Source of the DNA: Balaenoptera acutorostrata
Lineage: Eukaryota; Chordata; Mammalia; Artiodactyla; Balaenopteridae
Assembly: GCF_949987535.1 (NCBI RefSeq)
Contig: NC_080075.1
Span: 1,612,001-1,676,000, forward strand
DNA: 64,000 nt
Direction: 5' to 3'
Shown: positions 32,700-44,201 of the stretch, one piece after another
How the letters are laid out: each line of letters starts with the position of its first letter
Numbering within the stretch: position 1 is the first letter of the stretch
Made by a program: the position numbers and the translations under genes
Notes under the pieces: model-generated
What the model was told of the DNA's origin: nothing
The model's input: the letters and a program-made list of their open reading frames with translations, nothing else
Databases searched by the model: none

Positions 32700-33632
32700 A
32701 GAAATTCTCTCTCCTGGGACTTTATATCTACATTTCCCCGAGATGGTAGAGTCACATCTACACTTACAGCCCTGACCCTACTTGGGTCCAAGACCCATAT
32801 CTTGCATCTGGGTTCCCTCCCGTCATCCCCAGCTAAAATCAGCCTGTTCAGACACGGATTCACTGTGTTCCCCTCACCAGCAGGCCTTTCCTCCAGGTGT
32901 CTCTTGCCATAAATAAGAAAACCTCCAATCTGGACACTTCCTTTGGGCCTGACTTCACCTCTCAGCTGCCTGTGTCCAGTTTGGCCTCAGTCTTGCTCTT
33001 TGAGTTCCTGACCTTAGGCTCTGGCGTCTTTTCCTGCACCTGTACCTCCTCTGTGTGGGGTCTGGTACCAGCAGCTCTCACCTGGGTCACTGCACTGAGG
33101 CACTAGCTGGCCTTGTCTTCCGTGTCTTTCTGCTTCAGTCTGTTGTCCTCGTGTTGTCACCAGGGAAATCAGGTGGCACCGTGATCCCAAGCAAGATCAC
33201 TCCTCAGAGGGACATGCAAGTCACCTCTGAGTCTTCCCACCTGCTCTCCCAGCATTGGTCCCTCCCCTGGATTCCCTTCATGCTCAGACACAGTGTACTT
33301 CTCTGTGGCCTGGGCACCCCGCTCTCTTTAATGTCACCATTCCTTTGCACAAACTTTTCTATTTCAACCATCTGCCTTTTATTTCTCTGCCAGAGGAGTG
33401 CCTAATCTTCCTTAAAGCCCCAGCTGAAATGTTTCCTCCCCTGCAAAGTCTGCTTTTGACCCTCTGCTAATTGTCAGTGAGAATTCCTTTCTCCCTTATC
33501 TGTACTTAAACTCTGTTTTATTTATCAAAGCAGTTTACGTGACCGAATCTTTCCCAATAGACTCTATAGTCCTGGAGAGCAATGCCAATGTGCATTTATC
33601 TTTTATACCAGCACCTAAAATAGCGTCTTGTC
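32700..33632 (+). mobile_element. L2 remnant, sense
   Basis: The part from about 33390 is clear L2: 'cttaaagccccagctgaaatgtttcctcccctgcaaag', 'ttatctgtacttaaactctgttttattt', 'cctggagagcaatgcc' and 'ccagcacctaaaatagcgtcttgtctg'. Upstream to 32700 is C/T-rich sequence consistent with L2 body but too diverged to be sure. Its 3' end is cut by the L1 insertion at 33646. Confidence 0.55.
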
Positions 33633-33645
33633 TGAACTAAAACTT

Positions 33646-33875
33646 TTTTTTTTAACATCTTTATTGGAGTATAATTGCTTTACAATGGTGTGTTAGTTTC
33701 TGCTGTATAACAAAGTGAATCAGCCATACATATACATATGTCCCCATATCTCCTCCCTCTTGCATCTGCCTCCCACCCTCCCTATCCCACCCCTCTAGGT
33801 TGTCACAGAGCACGGAGCTGATCTCGCTGTGCTATGCGGCTGCTTCCCACTAGCTATCTATTTTACATTTGGTAG
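33646..33875 (-). mobile_element. very short 5'-truncated L1 with 13-bp target-site duplication
   Basis: Only the last 230 bp of L1 in antisense (aacatctttattggagtataattgc to ctatctattttacatttggtag). Flanked by perfect tgaactaaaactt copies (33633-33645 and 33876-33888), with a T tail on the left. No coding content. The same 3'UTR is found in the 26.7-kb copy, so both belong to the same young subfamily. Confidence 0.97.
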
Positions 33876-33889
33876 TGAACTAAAACTTA

Positions 33890-35685
33890 ATATGTATTTA
33901 TTAGATTAATAATATAGGATTAGGCTGTCTGTAGGAAACAGAAATTCACTGGAAAATCCCCTCCCAAACCATAATCCAGGTAGAAGTCAGCCTTTCTTTA
34001 TGGCATTATGAAATGATACAAAGATGTAATGATCCTAGAATCATTACTAAATGATTACTAAAAAGAAAACCTAGAACAAGTATTTTGTCCCTTAGGTTAT
34101 AACCCCAGAAAATGCTGAGACTCCTTGTGACTCAGTCTATTCCAGGACTTGTATACAAGGAAGCACAGTACAGAAACACTAAACGATGAAACGGCATCTA
34201 TGCTAACCTGTAGCTGAATCTCTTAGAGACCAGAGAAAGGGTTGAATTCATAGTAGGGCTACGTTTCTCAAATCCATGTCTCTCCTTCCCAAATATCCCC
34301 ACCTTGGTCCTGCACATACTCTGTCCACTTCTATCCATTTTAAAATATTTATTCCACGGAAACACCTGCCCCGTCTCTTTAGACTTATTTGGTAGAGAAC
34401 AACTTTACCTTTTTAATGCCTTCCACCCATATCTATTTCTTCCATCTTCTCCTGATTTAAATTGCATGCAATCTTGGAACCAAACCAGCATCAACTTTCC
34501 ATTATGTGGGTGAGAGCTCACAAACACGTTTGCCCAACTCCTGTATTCCTTAAGCACTGCAAATTAAGATAGGTGCTTGCTTGACCGAGTATAATTTGAT
34601 TTTTTAGAAATAGAGTTGACTAAAATTCCAAATGAGAGAAGGGTAAAATGCATAACACATGCTGACTCTGATTTCTTTGTAAAGTGAAGACAATATTTAA
34701 AAAATTACTTGACGGTTTATATCCCTTATCCTAGATTTATATCATCTCACATAAACATTTGGGGGCAAGTTTTCAGTTATTTTTCTCTGATATGATGGTG
34801 TAAATCTGAATAGAAATTTCTTTGGACATCATTAATTTTCTCTTGCAGTAGGGGGGTGGATACACTCAGTGAATATGGCTTTTTACTTGTCTTATTTATC
34901 TTTTTGTGGTTTGTTTAGTTTCTTTTGTAACCAGTGGAAAGCAAAAATCAGGAGCATTTTTTTTTTCTATGTTTGGCTAACCCCCATCTTAAAAGTCCTT
35001 TCATATAGCAGGTCATTTAAGAAAACAGCAAGCAGACACTTAAAAATCCATTGATAATTGCTTTCAGCTTTGTGACTCACACCCCACCCGCCCCCCAGGA
35101 AGTGCTCTTTGTGTTTGGGTTTTAATTTTTGGTTTTTCAAGCTGCCCTAAATACTCAGAGGCGAGCAGGAGGAAATGGCTGTATGTGGCATGTGTTTGAA
35201 GCCATCTGTTTGTATGCAATAAAAGATAACTCTGGAGGTGTCACTTTCATCACTGTTGATGGGCAGGGTAGCATTTGTTCTTCCCAGGCATCTCCTCGCA
35301 CTGCATTTTCCATCAGTTCCCCCCATTCAGAGGATGATCCAATTAATGTCAGGGGTGGAGGGTTTGACAGCTTGCCAACACAAGTGTGATGCAACTACTC
35401 TTCTTTCCTTTTTATTTTTCCTTCTGTCTAAGGAAAGAGGAAGAGTGCATTTTCAATCATAGAGAAAAGAATCTGCCAGAATATTTCTGGTGTCTTTTTG
35501 GAAAAATAAAGCTTGGGGACACATAATTTTTAGCAATACTTTGATTTTTAAGGCAAGTATTTATGTACAGATTCATTATCATTTCTACAATTATCATTAT
35601 TGGCTAATCAGTTGAATGATACACGTGTCCTAGATACGTATTATTTTTCTGCAAATGTATGTTGTACCAAGGATCAAAGATGAGT
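33890..35685. other. unclassified DNA, candidate conserved stretch
   Basis: Mostly AT-rich without recognised repeats. 35130-35480 is unusually complex, repeat-free sequence with an 86-codon frame but no family resemblance. I cannot judge conservation from one sequence. Confidence 0.35.
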
Positions 35686-35689
35686 AAGA

Positions 35690-36260
35690 CCTGTCTTTGA
35701 CGCCAAAGGGCTCACTGACCAGTGATGAAGACAGAACTCCATAAACAGCACATAACAAACATGTTTGGAAACATAACAAACATCATAACATACGTACTAC
35801 AGAAAAATGTGTATGATATGCTAAGGAGGTAAGATGGGAGAAGCCGTGTGCTCTATCAAGGGTGCAAAAGAGGTGTTGCTTGGTGGAGATGGCATTCTGC
35901 TTGGCTGTGGAGGAGGTTCAGGTAGAGGAAGCTGGCACTGAAGATATTAAAAAACAGCTTGGGCAACATTGAGAGACATAGAAGGGCGTAACAGACTTAG
36001 GGCAGAGATTATATTATTGAATCTAGGGCTGGGAAGGGGTGAGAGGTAGGACTGAGAAGTAGCATGAGCTGGTGGAGACAATTCTGTAACACGCTAAGCA
36101 ATTCACATTTTCTATTGAAGGTAATGGAGAACCACCCAAGGTTTCTGAAACACTATCTGAAAAGTTCTAGTTTAATAGAAAAGTGAATGCAAATGAAGTG
36201 AGTTGTGGTAGTAGAGATTTGGGAACATGGAGCCGGATAATGAGATACATCAATAGAGGA
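35690..36260 (-). mobile_element. L2, antisense (first of two)
   Basis: 'agagatgagtaagacctg'-type opening, 'gccaaagggctcactgaccagtgatgaagac', 'gctaaggaggtaagatgggag', 'ggtgttgcttggtggagatgg', and 'ttcacattttctattgaaggtaatggagaacc' follow antisense L2 order into the body. Confidence 0.55.
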
Positions 36261-36263
36261 CCA

Positions 36264-36500
36264 TAGGTTTATTCTACAGAATACTTACTGAGCACCTCCT
36301 GTGTGACAAATGCTGGGGATAACAAATGAATTTAACAAGGTTACTTCCCTTGAGAAACTCACAGCCCAGTGGAGAAGCTAGACTTTTAAATATGAATATA
36401 ACAGTACAACTTGGCAATTCCTTGTTGGGGTTTTTTAAAAATGCCGAATAGAGAGAGCCACTGATTGCTATGAAGTGACTGGGAAATGTAACACAGGGGA
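36264..36500 (-). mobile_element. L2, antisense (second copy)
   Basis: 'agaatacttactgagcacctcctgtgtgacaaatgctggggataacaaatg', 'acttcccttgagaaactcacagcccagtggag' restart the antisense L2 3' end right after the preceding L2, so this is a separate insertion or a duplication. Confidence 0.65.
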
Positions 36501-36509
36501 TAATATTTA

Positions 36510-38495
36510 AATGCTCCAGGTCAAATAGAAGTTTTCAAATGTAAAAGCATTGGGGTGGGGGAAGTAGAATGGGAGATTACAGTTCAGCCAGAATGGACAA
36601 AATGAAAAATAAAGACCAGAGATTCTGTCTTGAGAAATACGGCAGTTAATTTATGTTAGTTAAAAAGAATAAGAAAATGATAAAACTTAATTGCAGCAGG
36701 AAATATTAGTGTTATATATGTAAGAAAGAGCTTCCTGGGAGTAAAAAGATACCCCACAAAGCTTACAAAATAATAGTAGTAAATGGGAACTGAGTCGTAG
36801 CAAAAGGGCAAATGGGCCACGATTTTTACCTGTGCCCTTGAAGAGTTAACTGAATCACAAAGACAGAAACAGAAGGAATAGGTTGAGAAAGAAGAATGAC
36901 TCACTGAAGAGGAATCCTTGGGTTCTGATCATCTTTTCTGGGTCTTGATATAAACTTTTATGATGTATATTTGTAATTCCTTCAATAGGCAAAAGTTGTC
37001 ATATGCCTCATAATACATCCTTTGCATCACCCACTGAGATGCCACTGTACCAAAAGATTGTGATTGTTTATATGCCAGTCTCCCAGCTAGACTGTAAATT
37101 CTTGAAGACAAGAAACACCTTCCTCACTCACATCTGCCATTGTAAATAGCTGCTCAGAATAAGCTATCAGTAAATATTTGTTGGATGCAGGGATGTGTTA
37201 ATGAGTTAACTAATTAATTAAGCACTAAAACTATTATTCAGCTGGATGATTTTGTGTGTACTCTCCACGACGTGTGTGTAAATGCACAGTGTGAATTCAG
37301 GATTTCAATAAATCTAAGTTTTATCAGGTGATGATTCATTAGAAGTCTTTTCCACTGTCAACCATCTTGGGGAGTAAAAAACCAAAGTCCTTTTGTTGTT
37401 CTCAAGAGTAGGCTTGGGAGGTGAGCTGTCCAAGGTCTCACTGTGCAAGAAAACAAAGTTATTAAGTTTCTCCATGTGCCCCTGCAATGATGTCGTTACT
37501 AAGGCTACGTAAAAACCTAAATCACCCACCAGACATATCTTACACTTGTCTCCTTTGATTCTTTCCTGCCAAGTGTTTGATGTGAGAGTTCCATTTTGCC
37601 AACAAATGGTATCTAGTACCCTGAGACGGAGTTAATGATATACTAACCAGTTTAAAGCAAACTTCTCAGAGAAGGATGGAAATTTTATTGGAAGAATCTG
37701 TACCTAGAAAATTGAAAACTGAGAAACACATAGTCAGATTGAAATTGGAACTTGCCTATGATAATTCCTGCTTGGGGGAGGATCAATAAGGCTGCTCTGT
37801 GCGTGCAAAGTCATAGTGAAGAACAGCCACAGAAAATCACTTCAAAATTCCCATAATATCCCTCCTTAATGACTGGATTCTGCCATTAACGGTTCTCATC
37901 ACATGGAGAAGTAAACACAGTAACTGCATCTCACATGAATAGCCAACCAGCATCAGAGCGGCAGAGTCATTATCTAAATGTATTTCGCATCGACTGGCAG
38001 AAGATCCTCAGTGACTCTAAGGGTGATGAATTCTAACTCGGTTAAAATCCAAGGCAACAAAGGCTCTGAAGGTGGTCCTCAAAGACTCCTGTAGGGTGTA
38101 GTCATGTCTTGAGAAGTGGAATTAGAGATTTTTGAGGTATAGATGAAGAAGAAACCCCAAAGTGAATGTATTAAAATCCTTGCACCTTGGTGAAATCTTA
38201 ATTTCAAGCCAGTAATGTTCTCATGGTTTGGTAGTTGTTAGATCTATAAAGGGGGGAAAATTGAGTAAACATTTTTTGCCTTCAGCATTGCTGAATATGT
38301 ACTGTTAGTCTCTCCAGGATGAGAGACATTTCTTGCATGAAAAAACTTACTCATTTTCAAAATGAATTGGTCACGTGAAGGACACTGAAAACTGTACTCT
38401 TCCCCCCCAAAGCTGGCAGTATGGTGACATGCTTCCTGACGTTGATGTCATTTAGTTCAGATAAGTTTCTTGTTATAATTAGTAACACTGTACGT
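36510..38495. other. unclassified AT-rich DNA
   Basis: Apart from the L2 terminus near 37.1 kb nothing is recognised. Frames are short. Confidence 0.35.
37090..37192 (+). mobile_element. L2 3' end, sense
   Basis: 'ctagactgtaaattcttgaagacaagaaacacc...ctatcagtaaatatttgttggatgcaggg' is the sense L2 terminus. Confidence 0.65.
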
Positions 38496-38499
38496 TTTC

Positions 38500-38665
38500 T
38501 GAAGAATTCACCTTACAAAACATTATCCCATGCATTGTTATGCTGAAACATAACCACAGCCCCAGTTGTTTTATACTCCATTTAGCACATGAGGAAGAAA
38601 AGGTCTAAGACGGACCTACACCGCGTAGGATAGGAGAACTGTGTGAGATCAGAGCCTCGTCAGAA
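38500..38665 (+). mobile_element. MIR SINE fragment
   Basis: 'cattatcccatgcattgttatgctgaaacataaccacagccccagttgttttatactccatttagcacatgaggaag' matches the MIR core. Diverged. Confidence 0.5.
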
Positions 38666-38793
38666 ACATGCAGAATCCATAGGACTTTTTCCTTCCTTGG
38701 TGTAATTTACCAGTTAAACGTGTGTGGCTTGAAGACCAAGCAGAACGGGGAGAGGCTGGGCTTGCCTTTCAAACCTCCCTCTCCTGGTCCCTC

Positions 38794-39437
38794 TGTTACC
38801 GAAAGCGGGGTCTGGCTGCTCGCCGCTCAAAAGCCAATACTCAAGAGGCAAGGTTGGTGGAAAGGAGAGTTTGCTTTATTTCAAAGGCCAGCAACCTGGG
38901 GAGAAGGCAGACTCATGTCCAAAGGCCGACTCCCCCTTGACAAGCAGTGGGTAAGGGCTTTTAAAGGGGAGTTTCAGGGGCGTATAGACAGAGGGAGGGA
39001 GCTCCGTGCAGGAAGAGCACAGGCAGCTCTGACGGGCATCTTGAAACTGATCATCGGTGGTCTGACCAATCAGCGTCCTCTTGATTGTTTTAGGTACCGT
39101 TCATCTTCAGTTCCAGGGTCGGTTTGTTCCCATTTCTTTGCGGCCAGTTCTCAGAATTGTGGCAGCTTATGTCACGGCTACAGTCTGGTCATCATGTAGT
39201 TCACTTCTTCCACCGGGTGGAGGTTTCAGTATCTACAAGACAGCTCACAGAATATGGCTCAGAATATTATCTAGAGCCCTAAAGGAGGAACTAGATGTTC
39301 TTGATTTTGCTTAATGACTACACTGTTATTATTTTGGCCTGTTTGACTGTTTTCTTTTGCTTCTGTGTTTTCTCACTTCTCTGATTAAACTTACTCTTTG
39401 GCTAAAGTTTTTCTGCAGCAAAAGGCAGGCGGAGGAC
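38794..39437 (-). mobile_element. probable solo ERV LTR (ERVL-like), minus strand
   Basis: The left edge tgttaccg is the complement of a CA-terminated LTR 3' end; the right edge near 39437 (ggaca) is less sure. On the minus strand a TATA-like ctttaaaag (38958-38966) precedes AATAAA (38875-38880) by about 80 bases, the U3-R spacing expected of an LTR. Blocks such as 'gactcatgtccaaaggcc' and 'aatatggctcagaatattatctagagccctaaaggaggaac' match an old mammalian endogenous LTR. No internal retroviral genes adjoin. The 159-codon frame across it is incidental. Confidence 0.6.
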
Positions 39438-39719
39438 ATGGGGCGGGGGAAGGACCCTAGTGTGCTGTTCCATTTCACCTCTGCTTTGACAGGCCATGAA
39501 TTCATCCACAACATGGGTGTTGAGAGCCCACCGGTGCACCCGACCCTGAGTTAGACCACCTGCCCTTCTCTCCTGGACCATTCTCACCAACAGCTCTCAA
39601 CTGCAGCTGCCAGGATGATCAAATTCCCGGACGCCCCCTGGTCAGCCGTGTGCTGGACCACACGCGTGAGGAGGGTACGGGGAGCTACCAGAACAGACCC
39701 TGATCACCTCTTGTACTGG

Positions 39720-39870
39720 TCACTTGTTAGCTCTATGGTCAAAGGCACTTAGTTCACACCTCTGAGCTGTGGATTCCTGATTTGTAAAAGAGAGATTAAA
39801 ATGCCTATGATGCAAGGTTTTTGCGTAGATAAGAGAATAATAAAGCAAATCACCTGTGAGGTAGAAAACA
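39720..39870 (-). mobile_element. MIR SINE, antisense
   Basis: 'ggtcaaaggcacttagttcacacctctgagctgtggattcctgatttgtaaaagagagattaaaatgcc' is the antisense MIR core. Confidence 0.7.
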
Positions 39871-40025
39871 TGTATTGGTCTCTGCCCTAGTTCCTGGCAA
39901 GGAGCTCCTGAAGCCCTCATAATTGCCTAAGCGATAAAATCACTGCAGCATCTTTTGTTTTACTATTTGGTCTTTGACCCCAGTTCCTGCCACAGGGTGC
40001 CGGAAACCCTTGGAATTTCCTGGGC

Positions 40026-40068
40026 GATATTTTGTCTTTTTTTTTTTTTTTTTGATATTTTGTCTTTT
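40026..40068 (-). mobile_element. poly(T)-only insertion with 15-bp duplication
   Basis: gatattttgtctttt occurs perfectly at 40026-40040 and 40054-40068 with only T (40041-40053) between. This is the structure expected if target-primed reverse transcription copied little more than a poly(A) tail. Local tandem duplication with T-slippage is the alternative. Confidence 0.55.
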
Positions 40069-40182
40069 GATGAAAGTGTCTTTTGTCCTAATGAGGAGAC
40101 TCTGGGTGGGCTCCTGGGGGGCCCACTGGAAAGAACAAGACATGATTAGAAGCTTGCAATTTTCAGCCCCACCCATTCTCTT

Positions 40183-40497
40183 TTTTTTTTTTTTATGACT
40201 TTTTTTTAAAAATTTTTATTTATTTATTTATTTATGGCTGTGTTGGGTCTTCGTTTCTGCGTGAGGGCTTTCTCCAGTTGCGGCAAGTGGGGGCCACTCT
40301 TCATCGCGGTGCGCGGGCCTCTCACTGTCGCAGCCTCTCCTGTTGCGGAGCACAGGCTCCAGACACGCAGGCTCAGTAATTGTGGCTCACGGGCCTAGTT
40401 GCTCCGCGGCATGTGGGATCTTCCCAGACCAGGGCTCGAACCCGTGTCCCCTGCATTGGCAGGCAGATTCTCAACCACTGCGCCACCAGGGAAGCCC
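40183..40497 (-). mobile_element. CHR-type SINE, antisense, inside the LTR-like element
   Basis: Antisense SINE ending ccaccagggaagcc, with the B-box complement gggctcgaaccc. The target duplication gccccacccattctctt is at 40166-40182 and 40494-40510, its first bases overlapping the SINE terminus. Its tail side carries 'atgac' between two T runs, showing a non-pure tail. Confidence 0.96.
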
Positions 40498-41124
40498 CAC
40501 CCATTCTCTTGAGCAGAGAGAAAGGCTGAAAGCAGAGCAGTGACTGATCATGCCTACGTGATAAAGCCTTCTTAGAATTCCCAGAAGTGCGGGGTTCAGG
40601 TTGGCAAACGCACCCACGTACTAGGAGAATGATGCAGCCCAGCCTCACGGGGACAGAAGCTCCAGGGCTCAGGACCCTCCCAAACCTCACCCTACGTATC
40701 TCTTCATCTGGCTGTTTATCTGTGTCCTTTGTCAGATCCTTTAATAAACTGGTAAACCTAAGTGTTTCCCTGAGTTCTGTGAGCCACTCTTGCAAACTAA
40801 TTAAACCCCAAGTGGGGGTCATGGGAGCCTCAGATTTGTAGCCGATTTGTCAGACTCTCAGGTGGTAACCCAGACTTGCAGTTGACATCTGAAGTGGGTG
40901 AGAGCAGTTTTGAGGGACTGAGCCTTAACCTGTGGGTCTCACACTGTCTCCAGGTAGTGTCCGAATTGAATTAAACTGAGTTAAACTGTAGGACCTCCAG
41001 CTCATGTCACAGAATTGCTTGGTGCGGGAAAAATCCCACATGTTTGGTGACCAGAGTGTCAGAAGTGAAGTGTTTTGTGTGAAAGTAAAGGACACACAGG
41101 AGGAAGACTGGTTTTTCATCACAT

Positions 41125-42085
41125 CTCCGAACCACCGCCCTTGCGCTGCCATCGTGAGATGCGGGCCGATTTATCTCTAACTAAAGACGCATAGCTGATA
41201 AGAATCAAAAGGACGGCCTTCCTTCACTTGAGAAAGGAATCTTGAAGTCTTCAAAGAAATTTCAGCATAATTTCACTCTCCGTGGTAGGACTGGGGCCTC
41301 TGATTACGACTTCATTCCCCTTAAAAAGAACATGTTGGGCACCAACCGCATGTGAGGTTTCGGGCTAAAGAACAAGATATGGAGCCTGACTTTGGAGAGT
41401 TCATTGCAGCAGTTTTTCACCCATCGGCCGTGCGTGGAGACCAGCTGTCCCCCAGCCTCACCACCTGGTCTCTCCTCCTAGAACTCCTCCCCCTGCGTTC
41501 TCTGATGAGAGAGGTCATCCTTTAAAGATCACCTGAGAACGCACCCTCTCCAAAAATATTCCATAACAGAAGCTTATGGGACATAACCCCGTCCCTACAC
41601 CTCCTGCCCCAGAGCACAGCGTGATTTAATTATACCCACTCACGTTACCTTTGTACATCTTCTTACACGTGTGTACCAGCCCTACCGCGAGCTCACCGCC
41701 TCCTCCCATCACCCGGCACCGTGCTGCGCCCTCCCCACCAGCAAGCACGCAATTTTCGTACTGAATTAAGTTGAATTGGGCTACATGAAGATGAGCGATA
41801 TTTAACTTAGGTTTGAGACATTTCTAGTAGGAAAAACTGTTAAAACCTTGAGACTGACATTCAAATCAGGTCACATAATCGGGTCCCCTTGAGAAGAATC
41901 CATCTTGAGATGCTTTAGGCGTGAAATTACACAGTAACATGGGATAAAGGTAGACAAGCTCGTGGTACACGTTTTATCTGAGGTAAAGGTTTTTTGTCCA
42001 CCAGCCCCTGTTTGTTATTGCCTTAACAGGAGGAAAACAACTACAGATTTTGTCAGAGGCTGGAATCCTCAGACCTTAGTAATAG
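41125..42085. other. unclassified, possible L2
   Basis: 41450-41770 (C/T-rich, 'agagaggtcatcctttaaagatcacctgag', 'cattcac'-poor) faintly resembles sense L2 but is not secure. The rest is unassigned, with no gene. Confidence 0.3.
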
Positions 42086-42089
42086 AGTT

Positions 42090-42165
42090 GGTTTTTTAAA
42101 GTATAGTTTTTGAAGTAGAGTTAATTTACAATGTTGTGTTAGTTTCAGGTATACAGCAAAGTGAT

Positions 42166-42231
<66 letters not shown>

Positions 42232-42640
42232 CCAGATTCTTTTCCCACATAGGTTATTACAAGATATTGAGTAGATTTCCTTGTGCTCTCCAGTAGGACC
42301 CTGCTGTCTACCTATTTTATATGTAGTAGCATATATATGTTAATCCCAAACTCCTAATTTATCTTCCCTTCCCCCACTATCCCATTTGGTAACCATAAGT
42401 TTGTTTTCTACCTGTGTGAGTCTATTTCTGTTTTGTAAATAAGTTTATCTGTACCATTTTTTTAGATTCTACATGTAAGTGATATCATATGATATTTGTC
42501 TTTCTCTGACTTACTTTATTTAGTATGATAATCTCTAGGTCCATCCATGCTGCAAATGGCATTATTTCATTCTTTTTATGCTGAGTAATATTCTATTATA
42601 TATATCTATCTATCTCACATCTTCTTTATCCATTCGTTTT
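42090..42640 (-). mobile_element. L1 3' end, antisense, with (TA)28 tract
   Basis: Same blocks as at the window start: 'agtagagttaatttacaatgttgtgttagtttcaggtatac', 'ttacaagatattgagtagatttccttgtgctctccagtagg', 'taaccataagtttgttttctacc', 'tctctaggtccatccatgctgc', 'ctgagtaatattctattatatat'. At the position where other copies read 'tatacatatacatgtatct' there is a pure TA array. Confidence 0.9.
42172..42228. repeat. (TA)28 microsatellite
   Basis: 57 bases of uninterrupted TA within the L1 3'UTR. Such tracts extrude cruciforms and are usually length-variable. Confidence 0.98.
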
Positions 42641-42644
42641 TTAA

Positions 42645-44195
42645 AGAAAAATTTTCCACTAAGTTCTGAATATATTAGATAAAGCTATTGTTTTAGTAAT
42701 ATACTCAATAAGATAATTGCTTATCTGTGACTGTGAAAGGAGCAATTTTTCTAGCAACTTCTTCCTGACTCACCCTTCAAAAGATATCAGGTGCAAAGTT
42801 TAGGACCATCTTGCCCATTTTCAGGTATTCGTTTACACCAGCCTTCTGAGTGCTACTATGCTGCGAACAGATTTTGAAGAGAACATTTAGGCATGTCTCT
42901 CATAGCTAGTACATCTCTCTGCTTAATTAAGAGATCAAAATAAGAACGAGAAAATAATGAACTATTCTTAAAAAACTTTTCAGGAAAAAAATACAATAAT
43001 GAGGTCTTGCCAAAGCGCGTAGTTGACAGCCTGGGTGCCTCCCTGATAAAGTTATTTTCTTGTCTTTACACAGCCTCTCACTGATGATGGTGTTTCTTGA
43101 CCATTACAAACATTTTGTAGGCCATGCTGTTCATTTTGTATAATATTCTGAAAGATCAGAGAGAGATCTGCCTTAAATGAGGTCATGAAACATCAAGAGG
43201 AGACTCGGCAATGAGAACCCAGGGCATGGTGATGGTCACTGAGCAAGCGTAACAAGCTCTGCACACCCACCGCTCTGTGACATCCGACCCCTTACAACTG
43301 TTTATGGACATGCCTCTAAACAGAGGGGGTGTCTCAGAAGCTACTCTCGAATGTTCTAAAGAGGATACTTTCTTCCACGAAAATACAAATAAATCAGTGA
43401 AAATAATTTTTATTTCATCATTCCCAGGTGTCCCAAGTGTTTTTGAAGGTGATGTCCTTGACAATGAGGGTCCTTTTGGTTGAATATGAGCTATGTTTAT
43501 CACGCACTATAGGAAGATATTGCAGCAAATGACTCTGAGTGCCATTGAATGAGAAGCGAGTTCCATACCCCCACTACTAAGCTTTATAAGCCAAAGAGGA
43601 AAAACTTACCACAACTTTCTTGCAGTTTATTGTCCTAGCTAATTTCATATTCCTGAAATGCTTAAATCGGTTTGTCTGCTCTCATTTGCCTTTTTCCACT
43701 GATGCTCGTAATTCACCTTGTACCTGGGTTCACCATAATCAGACCATCAGCAAGTCTCACAGAACATTAGTGATGGATGGATGAAAGTACCATACACATC
43801 TGTCTCACTTCCAACTTCACCTTTTTCTCTATCCATTTTTCACTCTGATGTGCGTTTGCTCTTACCACACACAACTAGAGAAAGGTCAAGTTAGAAACAA
43901 ACAGGTCTTGAAGGAAGGTACTCAAAAACTGAACATATTTTAAACGAACAGGTTGAATTTGTTTTTTCTATGTTGACTCACACTCTTAGGACAATGTGTA
44001 TGAAAATGTATCTGTTACATTTGAATTTCAGATGAGAGGTAATTACAGGACCAGAAAGGAGACAATTTTAAATCTAGGTTAGTGGGAAGGTGAAGGGGGT
44101 TCAAATGAAAATTATTTTCTGATTGAAAATTAGATTAAGATTTAGTCTAGAAAAACATTAGCACTTAGCTTTGGGTATTAAGCTGATCAGTTAAA
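42645..44195. other. unclassified DNA
   Basis: No assignable repeat. Overlapping frames at 43183-43503 (both strands open for 68-106 codons) lack family resemblance. Confidence 0.35.
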
Positions 44196-44201
44196 ACATA
44201 G

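Larger units (their letters stand above)
39871..41115 (+). mobile_element. LTR-like element about 0.9 kb plus insertions
   Basis: Recognised by order: 'tattggtctctgccctagttcctggcaaggagctcc', 'aacccttggaatttcctgggcgat', 'gtcctaatgaggagactctgggtgg', 'ttcagccccaccc', 'cctcaccctacgtatctcttcatctggctg', then aataaa (40743-40748) and 'gtaaacctaagtgtttccctgagttctgtgagcc', and 'cagaattgcttggtgcgggaaaaatcccacatgtttggtg'. A poly(A) signal in a conserved context suggests an LTR; I cannot name the family. It is interrupted by the poly(T) insertion at 40041 and by the SINE at 40183. Confidence 0.5.

Noticed and set aside
38720..39199. 159-codon frame that might be a gene
   Set aside because: It lies almost wholly inside the minus-strand LTR and on the opposite strand to its signals.
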